A DNA stretch of 15,199 nt, from contig DQRJ01000040.1 in NCBI GenBank assembly GCA_015663855.1, positions 1 through 15,199 on the forward strand, written 5' to 3'. Each line of letters begins with the position of its first letter. Positions within the stretch are counted from its first letter, which is position 1. The notes beneath the pieces are model-generated. The model worked only from the letters and a program-made list of their open reading frames with translations, was not told the DNA's origin and made no database searches. The DNA comes from Flavobacteriales bacterium. GTDB lineage: Bacteria > Bacteroidota > Bacteroidia > Flavobacteriales_D > Sanyastnellaceae. Positions 1 through 6,733 of this stretch are shown in pieces. The translations under genes were made by a program, and so were the position numbers.

Positions 1-504
1 GAGTTAGAGCGTATTTATTCCTCTGTGGGATACGAAACTATGAGAGTATCTGCTGAAGACGGTCGGGGGATTAAAGAATTCAAAGCCGCTTTAAAGGATG
101 GTATCTCGCTTCTTTCGGGGCATAGTGGGGTAGGAAAGAGCACGATAATAAACGAAATCATTCCGGGGTTAGATCTAAAGACAGCAGATGTATCGGAATC
201 TCACTCTAAGGGTAGGCATACGACAACTTTTGCAGAGATGTTTTCTGTACCGGGAGGAGGATTTATTATCGATACCCCAGGTATAAAAGGGTTTGGTCTA
301 GTAACTTTAGAGAGAGAGACTTTGAATCATCAGTTCCCAGAGTTTTTTGCCATTTTACACGATTGTAAATTTAACAATTGTGTGCATATTGGAGAGCCAG
401 GATGTGCGGTTAGAAAGGCGGTTGAGTCGGGGGAAGTATCGGAGGAACGGTACTCTAATTATAGCGAGATGTACGCGGGATTTGAGGAAGGGCCGTATAG
501 ATAA
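1..504 (+). CDS. rsgA: Ribosome small subunit-dependent GTPase A, C-terminal part
   Basis: RsgA (YjeQ) is a cytoplasmic GTPase that acts late in 30S ribosomal subunit maturation. The reading frame is open from the first base, so the gene is cut by the window edge and its OB-fold N-terminus lies outside. What remains shows the circularly permuted GTPase order that defines the family: the P-loop GHSGVGKS (118-141), then the switch segment KGRHTTT (208-228), then DTPGIKGFG starting at 271. A C-terminal zinc-binding set follows, with Cys at 364 and 379, His at 385 and Cys at 403. The GTG at 25 is not a real start, because family-like sequence continues upstream of it. The gene ends 2 bases before the end of the convergent cysQ-like gene, and I see no terminator between them. 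Confidence 0.95.
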   Translation, partial: ELERIYSSVGYETMRVSAEDGRGIKEFKAALKDGISLLSGHSGVGKSTIINEIIPGLDLKTADVSESHSKGRHTTTFAEMFSVPGGGFIIDTPGIKGFGLVTLERETLNHQFPEFFAILHDCKFNNCVHIGEPGCAVRKAVESGEVSEERYSNYSEMYAGFEEGPYR

Positions 505-506
505 TT

Positions 507-1292
507 TTACAACCTTGAGGCGTATAGCCCATTGACCCTTAGATCTTCGGAATTGTATGCTAATCTTTTGTTCGTCTTTATGTCCAAAACATCAACTCCA
601 ACTGACCTCAAAATAGCATCTCCTGCTGCGCAATCCCATTCCATATAAGATCCAGTTCTTACATGAATTTCAGCTTCGCCTAGGGCTAATTTACAAAACT
701 TAAGAGCACCGCTTACGGGTCTTGCTATTACCTCACTTGGATCTATGCCCGGGGGAACTAAGTCCTCTAAAGAGGCCTCTTCTACCCAGGATGTTACAAG
801 TCTGTATGGTTTTTGGATAGCTTCAGGGATTATTGTTTTGGGATTTAATCCATCAATTTGGGTTATAGAAAAATCATGTCCCATAGCTCCAATGTAAATC
901 CTATTTGCGATGGGGTCTGCCACTATTCCTATTATAGGCCCGGTTTCATCACAAAGTGCGATGTTTACGGCAAACCCTGAGCGATGGCTGAGGAAAGATT
1001 CAGTGCCATCTAGAGGGTCTATCAAAAAATAGTTTTTCCAGCACTTCCTTTCCTCATAAGGAGGGATGCTACCTTCCTCAGTGATCATAGGAATTCCAAG
1101 AGGAGTAAGAATTTCCGTGATAATCTTTTCAGAAGCGTAATCAGCGTCAGAGACAAGAGAACCATCATTCTTAGATGCTATATGTAGTTCAGAATCCGAT
1201 GAAGGAAGAGCTGAAAGTAAGACCTTAGCCCCAGCTCCAGCAGCTTGTATGGAAGCTGCAAGCGCTTTTTCGAAAAGTTCTGGTGACAACAT
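507..1292 (-). CDS. cysQ: CysQ-like 3'(2'),5'-bisphosphate nucleotidase, inositol monophosphatase family
   Basis: This 261-residue protein belongs to the Mg-dependent inositol monophosphatase/FBPase-like superfamily. The metal-binding motifs are complete: Glu72-Glu73 in the TEEG segment, DPLDGTE at 92-98, and WDCAAGDA at 219-226. The context after DGT and the SFLSHRSGFAVNIAL segment resemble CysQ, which converts 3'-phosphoadenosine 5'-phosphate to AMP and clears the by-product of sulfate assimilation. CysQ usually reads DGTKEF where this protein has DGTESF, so another sugar or inositol phosphate substrate is possible. No sulfate-assimilation genes are beside it. The ATG at 1292 gives a normal full length. 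The gene is divergent from the TPP-riboswitch unit, so its promoter should lie within the receptor's leader region; I could not identify one. Confidence 0.85.
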   Translation of the reverse strand: MLSPELFEKALAASIQAAGAGAKVLLSALPSSDSELHIASKNDGSLVSDADYASEKIITEILTPLGIPMITEEGSIPPYEERKCWKNYFLIDPLDGTESFLSHRSGFAVNIALCDETGPIIGIVADPIANRIYIGAMGHDFSITQIDGLNPKTIIPEAIQKPYRLVTSWVEEASLEDLVPPGIDPSEVIARPVSGALKFCKLALGEAEIHVRTGSYMEWDCAAGDAILRSVGVDVLDIKTNKRLAYNSEDLRVNGLYASRL

Positions 1293-1306
1293 GCCTCTAA
1301 GGTAGT

Positions 1307-1314
1307 TATCTTTG
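1307..1314 (+). promoter_or_regulatory. Probable -7 promoter box of the riboswitch/TonB receptor transcript
   Basis: TATCTTTG matches the Bacteroidota housekeeping -7 consensus TAnnTTTG exactly. A start site roughly 5-7 bases downstream would fall at about 1320, at the 5' strand of the riboswitch P1 helix, which is where it would be expected. The -33 element is poor: no clean TTG lies at the usual spacing, only CTG or GTG near 1280-1285. That -33 region would lie inside the first codons of the divergent cysQ-like gene. Confidence 0.55.
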
Positions 1315-1318
1315 TCCC

Positions 1319-1390
1319 GATGCAGGGGTGCCTTTAGGCTGAGATAATACCCTTTGAACCTGACCGGATAATTCTGGTAAGGAAGATATC
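1319..1390 (+). promoter_or_regulatory. TPP (THI-box) riboswitch
   Basis: The conserved core of the thiamine pyrophosphate aptamer is readable in order: GGGGTGCC (1325-1332), CTGAGA (1339-1344), ATACCC (1347-1352), TGAACCTGA (1355-1363) and GGATAAT (1366-1372), then GGAAGA (1381-1386). The helices are consistent. P1 is GATG 1319-1322 with TATC 1387-1390 (one G-U pair). P2 includes GGG with CCC, and P3 is a short GCC/GGC stem. P5 is CCGG 1364-1367 with CTGG 1374-1377. Binding of TPP normally lowers expression of the downstream gene, here the TonB-dependent receptor starting at 1453. No stem followed by a T-run lies between aptamer and gene, so control of translation rather than termination is more likely. 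The P1 is short, so the outer boundaries are approximate. Confidence 0.95.
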
Positions 1391-1393
1391 AAG

Positions 1394-1449
1394 AGTGCTT
1401 GTGCTCCCGCGTCACTTTTATTGTAAAAACTGTTGTTGCACAAACCACT
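1394..1449 (+). promoter_or_regulatory. Possible expression-platform hairpin covering the receptor start region
   Basis: AGTG-C-TTGTGC (1394-1404) can pair with GCACAA-AC-CACT (1438-1449). This gives six plus four base pairs around a small internal loop and closes a 33-base loop. The 3' strand ends 3 bases before the ATG at 1453, so the helix would cover the ribosome landing site. It begins 3 bases after the riboswitch P1. The pairing is seen directly; its regulatory role is inferred. Confidence 0.4.
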
Positions 1450-1452
1450 GCT

Positions 1453-3711
1453 ATGCGTAATTTTATTTTGCTCGGATTTTTATTGTCTTCGGCCACTATT
1501 CAAGCCCAAATTGATTCTATCAACGTTCTTCAGCCCGCTGCTGTTTCTGCGGTTACTTCAGATGAAAGAGCTCCGTTCACACATACTGAATTGCGAGCTG
1601 ATGAGTTGAAGTCGAGGGATTCAGGTCGTGATTTACCTTTTCTTTTAAGATTCGCTCCTTCTATTGTGGTTACTTCGGATGCTGGAAACGGTATTGGATA
1701 TACTGGAATGAGAATTAGAGGAACCGATGCTAGCCGTATAAACGTTACTATTAATGGAGTTCCGTTGAATGACGCGGAATCTCAAGGAGTTTATTGGGTG
1801 GATTTACCAGATTTGGGCGCGAGTACTTCAGAGCTTCAGATTCAAAGGGGAGTCGGTACTAGTACGGTAGGCCCGGGCGCATTCGGGGGCTCTATTTCCG
1901 TAAATACATTGGGGTCAGTTGTAAAGCCTAGCGTACGAGTGAGCTTAGGAGCGGGGTCTTTTAATTCATATCGTAGAAGCGTAAATTGGAATTCGGGAAT
2001 GTTAGGAGAGGGGTGGTCTATGGAAGGCCGCGCTTCTAATATCGAGTCCGATGGATATGTCGATAGGGCGACAAGTAACTTGAGTTCGCTATATACTTCG
2101 GTTGCGAAGAGATGGGATGACGGAAAGATATCATTTACGACCATGCTCGGGAGAGAGAGGACATATCAATCTTGGTTTGGTGTACCTCAATTCGCAACAG
2201 ACGAAGAGGTAACGGACGCTGACATTCTCGATTGGGCGGCAGGAAGTTATGAGTACGGTTATGGCTACGACACTGAGCGACTCACGGATTTATTAGAGAA
2301 TCGCCGCACGCACAACTACTATAATTACGACGACGAAGTGGACGATTATGGCCAAAACCATCTTCAACTCCACCTTGAACAACAGGTAGGAATTGCTAAT
2401 TTAGGAGTAACTCTATATTCTACTACTGGAGCGGGATATTACGAGCAATTTCGTACAGACGATTCCTTTTCGAGCTACGGCTTAACCGCTCCGTTATTTC
2501 CCGATTCTACTTCGCCTGAGACTACAAATCTTATCAGAAGACGTTGGCTTGATAATGAGCTGAAAGGCGCAATGTTAAACGTTCAAATTCCTTTCGAAAA
2601 ATGGGATTTAGATGCCGGGGGCGCATATTCGTATTATTCGGGCGACCACTTCGGTGAGATAATTTGGATGGAGCATGCGGCGAATGTCTTGCCCGGCACG
2701 AAGTATTACGATAGTGTTGGCGAGAAGCAGGATATGAGTGCTTATGCCCGCGCGAGTTATGATGTTATCCAGGACGTTCTTAGAGTTCAGGGCGAAGCCC
2801 AAATCCGTTCAATCATCTATACCTCCACCGGTTCAGATTCAGATCTTCAAGAGGTCGCTCTTAATGACACTCTACAGTTCTTTAACCCGAAGCTCGGGTT
2901 TGATTACATATTTTCAGATTCAAATAGAGGGTTCGCGTCTATTGCGGTCGCAAATAGAGAGCCCGCAAGAAGCGATTATCTAGATAACCCTCAAGAGAAT
3001 TCAATCCGCCCTGAACGATTACTAGATTTCGAATTGGGATACCGTTATTCCGGTTCGAAGTGGGGTGCCGAAATAGGACTTTACTACATGAGTTACAAAG
3101 ACCAGTTAATTGCTACGGGCGCTCTAAACGATGTCGGTAATTCAATTAGGATGAATGTTCCCGAGAGTTATCGCGCTGGAATTGAACTACAATCAGGAGT
3201 TCAGATTACGCCCCGTTTTAAATGGAACGGAAACCTAACATTGTCGAGTAATAAAATCGAACTTTTCTCAGAAACTCTTTATGATTACTCGCCTCTTGAA
3301 AATTACGAAAACGTAATAGATCACGATAATACAGACATCGCTTTTTCACCTTCTGTGGTCGGGGCTAGTATATGGGGATTAGAGGTTTGGTCTAAAGGCG
3401 GAGAAAATGTGAATATGGAAATCGCAACTAAGTACGTCGGGAAACAATTCATGGATAACACTTCTAACGACTCAAGGTCGTTACCCTCTTACCTTGTGAA
3501 TGACCTTATCTTGAATTGGTCGCACGACTGTGAAAACGGAGGGATTTTGAAAGTCTCTTTGTTTGCTAATAACATACTGAACGAAATGTATAGTTCGAAC
3601 GGTTGGACTTACAGTTATTTGTACGGTGGGCTTGAGGCTATGACAACAGAAAATTATGTGTATCCTCAGGCTGGAAGGAATGGATTTATAAATATTGGGC
3701 TCTCTTTCTAG
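1453..3711 (+). CDS. TonB-dependent outer membrane receptor, probable thiamine or thiamine-precursor uptake
   Basis: This 752-residue protein is a TonB-dependent beta-barrel receptor that imports a substrate across the outer membrane using TonB-ExbBD energy. I chose the ATG at 1453 because it starts a clean signal peptide, MRNFILLGFLLSSATIQAQ. The open frame reaches back to a TTG at 1399, but that would add a non-signal extension lying between the riboswitch and this ATG. A plug domain follows, with recognisable segments such as MRIRGTDASRINVTINGVPLNDAE, shortened here to RIRGTD, INGVPLND and GVGTSTVGPGAFGGSI. The long barrel ends in the expected terminal aromatic residue (INIGLSF). There is no N-terminal carboxypeptidase-regulatory-like extension, unlike SusC proteins. 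The cargo is inferred from the TPP riboswitch in its leader, an arrangement known for thiamine receptors in Bacteroidota. No pnuT or thiamine kinase gene is adjacent. Confidence 0.9.
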   Translation: MRNFILLGFLLSSATIQAQIDSINVLQPAAVSAVTSDERAPFTHTELRADELKSRDSGRDLPFLLRFAPSIVVTSDAGNGIGYTGMRIRGTDASRINVTINGVPLNDAESQGVYWVDLPDLGASTSELQIQRGVGTSTVGPGAFGGSISVNTLGSVVKPSVRVSLGAGSFNSYRRSVNWNSGMLGEGWSMEGRASNIESDGYVDRATSNLSSLYTSVAKRWDDGKISFTTMLGRERTYQSWFGVPQFATDEEVTDADILDWAAGSYEYGYGYDTERLTDLLENRRTHNYYNYDDEVDDYGQNHLQLHLEQQVGIANLGVTLYSTTGAGYYEQFRTDDSFSSYGLTAPLFPDSTSPETTNLIRRRWLDNELKGAMLNVQIPFEKWDLDAGGAYSYYSGDHFGEIIWMEHAANVLPGTKYYDSVGEKQDMSAYARASYDVIQDVLRVQGEAQIRSIIYTSTGSDSDLQEVALNDTLQFFNPKLGFDYIFSDSNRGFASIAVANREPARSDYLDNPQENSIRPERLLDFELGYRYSGSKWGAEIGLYYMSYKDQLIATGALNDVGNSIRMNVPESYRAGIELQSGVQITPRFKWNGNLTLSSNKIELFSETLYDYSPLENYENVIDHDNTDIAFSPSVVGASIWGLEVWSKGGENVNMEIATKYVGKQFMDNTSNDSRSLPSYLVNDLILNWSHDCENGGILKVSLFANNILNEMYSSNGWTYSYLYGGLEAMTTENYVYPQAGRNGFINIGLSF

Positions 3712-3734
3712 CGTTAATATCGTAAATTGAGCAA

Positions 3735-4994
3735 ATGTTACGACTAGATTCACTTCATGTATTCATCGCCCTTTTTATGGGGACGTTTATGATGTTAAGT
3801 GTTAGTATGTCGGCCCAATACACGATGCCTTTTGAGGAATTAGTTCATGAAGGAACGTGGTTGCAATGGCCTCATGATTACACATATGGTTTCGGTGCTT
3901 CTGATTTTGAACCGACATGGATTGCGATGACTGCTGCATTAGTTGATGGGGAGAAAGTACATATTATCGCTTATGATGAAATTCATGAAGCTCACATTTT
4001 GACACTTCTTGCAAGCGCCGAAGTATCAATGGAAAATGTAGATATTTATATCGCTCCTACGGACGATTTTTGGGTGAGAGATAACGGGCCGATTTTCGTT
4101 TACGATTCGGAGGCGACGTTAACTATTTTGGATTGGGGATTTAATGGTTGGGGCGGAAATACGCCGTTTGAACTTTGTGATGTCATTCCCGATTCGGTAG
4201 CCGAGTTTTTACAAGTTCCCATCATCGATTTGAGCGCAATGGTTTTAGAGGGTGGTGCTTTTGAGATTGATGGTCACGGAACGTTAATGGCGACTCGGAC
4301 TTCAATTACTGGCGCAGATAGAAATCCTGATTTGTCAGAATCCGAAATAGAAGATTTTTTAGAACAATATATTGGTGTAACGAACTTTATTTGGCTCGAT
4401 GGAATGTTCGGAGGTTTAGAAGATGTAACGGACCAACACATAGACGGCTTCGCGAAGTTCCACGGTAACAATACCATAGTAACTATGAACGATACCGATC
4501 TAGAATACTGGTATGTTTCTCAGTCAGATAGAGCCATTTTATTTAATGCCTTGAATTCAAATGGCGTCCCATTCAATCACGTTTTCCTACCCCTAACTCA
4601 ATATAATGTTACTACTACTTGGGGTCAGTCCGTGGGGTTTAGGGCTAGTTATGTGAATTACTATGTTGCGAACGGAGTGGTTTTGGTACCCAATTATAAT
4701 GATCCACAGGATGATGTTGCAAATGAATTAATTGCATCGCTCTATCCTGATAGAGAGGTGGTGGGTGTTGATTGTAGGAATATTTTAATTAATGGGGGCA
4801 TGGTGCATTGCATCACCCAACAACAACCCATCGGGGCAACAGGAATAGGCGTGAGCGAGTTGCCTCAGCTTTCTGAAGATGAGCTTATTAATGTATATGA
4901 TTTATTGGGGAGGAAAATTCAGACTCCTAAAAAGGGGGTGCTGTATTTATGGCAGTACAAGAGCGGTTTTGTTAAGAAGGCTTTAGCACATTAA
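3735..4994 (+). CDS. Secreted agmatine deiminase / Porphyromonas-type peptidylarginine deiminase family protein with a T9SS-like tail
   Basis: This 419-residue protein belongs to the amidinotransferase-fold family that hydrolyses guanidino groups (agmatine to N-carbamoylputrescine, or arginine residues to citrulline). Family segments are present: TWLQWPH (41-47), DFWVRDNGP (111-119, Asp116), LEGGAFEIDGHGTL (171-184), DVTDQHIDGFAKF (230-242, His235 and Asp237), and GGMVHCITQQQP (354-365) with the catalytic Cys359. Unlike cytosolic AguA it starts with a signal peptide (hydrophobic 9-25, likely cleaved after SMSA). It ends with VYDLLGRKI, KKGVLYLW and a final KKALAH, which resemble the last part of a type IX secretion sorting domain. 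That tail is short, about 50 residues instead of the usual 70-80. It starts 23 bases after the receptor stop, so it could be co-transcribed and under TPP control. The substrate is not certain. Confidence 0.88.
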   Translation: MLRLDSLHVFIALFMGTFMMLSVSMSAQYTMPFEELVHEGTWLQWPHDYTYGFGASDFEPTWIAMTAALVDGEKVHIIAYDEIHEAHILTLLASAEVSMENVDIYIAPTDDFWVRDNGPIFVYDSEATLTILDWGFNGWGGNTPFELCDVIPDSVAEFLQVPIIDLSAMVLEGGAFEIDGHGTLMATRTSITGADRNPDLSESEIEDFLEQYIGVTNFIWLDGMFGGLEDVTDQHIDGFAKFHGNNTIVTMNDTDLEYWYVSQSDRAILFNALNSNGVPFNHVFLPLTQYNVTTTWGQSVGFRASYVNYYVANGVVLVPNYNDPQDDVANELIASLYPDREVVGVDCRNILINGGMVHCITQQQPIGATGIGVSELPQLSEDELINVYDLLGRKIQTPKKGVLYLWQYKSGFVKKALAH

Positions 4995-5703
4995 AGTCGA
5001 GACTTTTTTCTAAAACGGTCCCCAGAATCACTAGGTCTGCACCAGCTTCCCAAGCGTTTTCTATCCCCTCAAGCCCGTTTATTCCTCCACCTACAATTAG
5101 TGGGACTGAAACAGAGTTTCTTACGGCCTTTATCACCTCCATTGAAATGGGGTCGCCAGCTCCGCTTCCCGCATCTAAATAGACGGCCTTCATACCTAAA
5201 AGGACAGCGGCTTGAGCTGTGGCAACTACGAGTTCAGGTTTTGCGGAGGGGATAGGTAAAGTTTGGGTTATATACGCAGCAGTTGTAAGGGGCCCATCCC
5301 CCACCAACATATACGCCGTAGCTACAGTTTCTAGATTCATTGCCATCAGCTTAGGCGCTGCTTCGACGTGCTTGCCTATGAGTAAGTCTGCATTCCTCCC
5401 ACTCACAAGACTCAGAAGTAACAGCGCGTCAGCATCTTCGCAAATCTGGTCAGGCGATCCGGGAAATATGATGACAGGAAGTTGAGTGATGTTTTTAACT
5501 CTTTCTACTATTTCGGCGGTGTTACCATATGAAAGATGGCTGCCTCCTACAAAGATATCAGATGCATTTGAGTCGTCAATTTCCTGAATCCATTTGTCTA
5601 AGGCATCCCCCTTAGGCGTTTTGTCAGGGTCGAGCAGCACTGCAAATCTTTTGCGTCCAACTAAACGGTCAACCTCAAGTCCTTCGAGCCAAGAATTATT
5701 CAT
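4972..5703 (-). CDS. Geranylgeranylglyceryl/heptaprenylglyceryl phosphate synthase family (GGGPS/PcrB)
   Basis: This 243-residue TIM-barrel prenyltransferase would join a polyprenyl diphosphate to sn-glycerol 1-phosphate, the first committed step of archaeal-type ether lipids. Family motifs are clear: VLLDPDK (22-28), IFVGGSHL (50-57), LIGKHVEAAP (108-117), YLDAGSGA (175-182) and VGGGI (204-208), with a phosphate-binding GTVLEKS end. Related enzymes occur in Bacteroidota and at least some are reported to use geranylgeranyl diphosphate, but their cellular product is poorly understood. The start codon overlaps the stop of the upstream alpha/beta hydrolase as ATGA (5700-5703), which implies translational coupling. 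The 3' end overlaps the last 23 bases of the convergent deiminase gene. No glycerol-1-phosphate dehydrogenase is visible nearby. Confidence 0.92.
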   Translation of the reverse strand: MNNSWLEGLEVDRLVGRKRFAVLLDPDKTPKGDALDKWIQEIDDSNASDIFVGGSHLSYGNTAEIVERVKNITQLPVIIFPGSPDQICEDADALLLLSLVSGRNADLLIGKHVEAAPKLMAMNLETVATAYMLVGDGPLTTAAYITQTLPIPSAKPELVVATAQAAVLLGMKAVYLDAGSGAGDPISMEVIKAVRNSVSVPLIVGGGINGLEGIENAWEAGADLVILGTVLEKSLDFNVLKPS

Positions 5704-6566
5704 GTTACCGAATTTATCGCATTAACGATTGAAATCACTGTCGATTTGTGTCTCATAACGTGTCCGCTTGATATTTCTATGAAAAACACGTTGTTTTTCA
5801 CGCCCTTAAGTTCTTTTTGAAGTGGAAGCGACCAGTTCATAGGAATGATTTTATCTCTGTCGCCGAAGATGAAAAACACGGGACATTTTTCGCTTGATTT
5901 ATGTCTTAGTAGCTCTGCTAATTTATTTTCTTGAGGCCAAAACTCTCTATGGCTTGCCCACCCATACGCTACTCTTTGTCTAATATCATGATTGTCGGTA
6001 TGAAATCGTCCGAAGTGATGTTTGTGCTCCGAGATTAAACGTAGCGATCTTAAGAGGTCGATGAATTTTCTGTTCGTTTTAGGGAATTTATCAATCAATC
6101 CCCATGTGAACTTACCGAGTTTCGTGTTTACCACGAACTTGTAGAGTTTGCCCATCTTAAGTCCGTCAGTCGCCAGAACAATAACTCTACTGAATTTTTC
6201 CGGAAAGCGTTCAAATAAAGTGAGAGCAATACGCCCCCCCATTGAATATCCTAAAAGCTCAATTTTCGTTTCAGCACTGTCGATGTACGATTCAATCGCT
6301 TCCATCAATAACTCTGGCGATAACGCAGCTCTTTTATCAAGTGGCGCCAAGGGTATACTGCTTCCGTGGTGTACTAGACTGACTGACAGCATTTGCGTAT
6401 CCAAATCATATAACGGTTCGAAGCTTCCCATCTCGTCAGCATGCCTATCAAAGCCGTGAAAAGCTACGACGACCTTAGATTTTCGTTCCTTCTCGACCCC
6501 GAGAGTACTCCACGCACCGAACCTCCAGCCTCGGTACTCCCATTCGACATATTCCCCAATTTTCAT
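5700..6566 (-). CDS. Alpha/beta hydrolase fold protein
   Basis: This 288-residue single-domain cytoplasmic protein has an intact alpha/beta hydrolase triad: nucleophile Ser108 in GYSMGG (106-111), Asp238 in FGDRD (234-238) and His269 in SSGHV (266-270). HGF at 37-39 supplies the expected oxyanion-hole segment. The lid region (about 136-210) is basic and aromatic. There is no signal peptide or membrane segment. The substrate cannot be read from sequence; an esterase, lipase or thioesterase is possible. It is the first gene of a two-gene operon and its TGA overlaps the ATG of the GGGP synthase, so a role linked to prenyl or ether lipids is a reasonable guess but only that. ATG 6566 gives a normal N-terminus for the fold. 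Confidence 0.88.
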   Translation of the reverse strand: MKIGEYVEWEYRGWRFGAWSTLGVEKERKSKVVVAFHGFDRHADEMGSFEPLYDLDTQMLSVSLVHHGSSIPLAPLDKRAALSPELLMEAIESYIDSAETKIELLGYSMGGRIALTLFERFPEKFSRVIVLATDGLKMGKLYKFVVNTKLGKFTWGLIDKFPKTNRKFIDLLRSLRLISEHKHHFGRFHTDNHDIRQRVAYGWASHREFWPQENKLAELLRHKSSEKCPVFFIFGDRDKIIPMNWSLPLQKELKGVKNNVFFIEISSGHVMRHKSTVISIVNAINSVT

Positions 6567-6587
6567 TCCGCAAAGTTCGACATAAGT

Positions 6588-6604
6588 GGGGTTACGAAAA
6601 CCCC
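6588..6604. repeat. Short inverted repeat in the leader of the hydrolase operon
   Basis: GGGGTT (6588-6593) and AACCCC (6599-6604) form a six-base-pair stem with a five-base loop. It lies 22-38 bases upstream of the minus-strand hydrolase start. It could be a leader hairpin or a binding site. It has only a short T stretch after it on the plus strand, so it is not a convincing terminator. No function is assigned. Confidence 0.3.
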
Positions 6605-6663
6605 TTTAATAAACTGTGGAAAAGAGATATTGTTTTTCGGGCAATATAAGCACTTCAATAATG

Positions 6664-6671
6664 TAACTTTG
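6664..6671 (+). promoter_or_regulatory. Probable -7 promoter box for carB
   Basis: TAACTTTG is an exact match to the Bacteroidota -7 consensus TAnnTTTG, 62 bases upstream of the carB ATG. The predicted start site near 6677 falls in the left arm of the dyad at 6674-6697. No good -33 TTG stands at the usual distance; the nearest candidate is TTTTTCG at 6633-6639, with about 24 bases between. It would drive carB and probably the closely packed genes after it. Confidence 0.5.
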
Positions 6672-6673
6672 CC

Positions 6674-6697
6674 CCGGTTTAAGTCTTACTTAACCGG
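6674..6697. promoter_or_regulatory. Dyad at the predicted carB transcription start (possible operator or leader hairpin)
   Basis: CCGGTTTAAGT (6674-6684) and ACTTAACCGG (6688-6697) are inverted copies with one extra T and a CTT spacer. The dyad sits immediately after the -7 box and about 37 bases before the carB ATG. It could be a repressor operator over the start site, or a stem-loop at the 5' end of the mRNA. It does not look like a PyrR-binding site and has no T-run after it. The symmetry is seen; the role is inferred. Confidence 0.4.
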
Positions 6698-6733
6698 CTA
6701 TTTCGAATTTGAACATAGTCGGATAAAAAAAAA

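Noticed and set aside
1399..1452. TTG start giving an 18-residue N-terminal extension to the TonB receptor
   Set aside because: The extension precedes a textbook signal peptide that starts at ATG 1453 and would lie in the riboswitch expression platform.
2738..2983. 81-residue plus-strand open frame within the receptor gene
   Set aside because: It is an out-of-frame shadow of the receptor barrel, with no start context or family resemblance.
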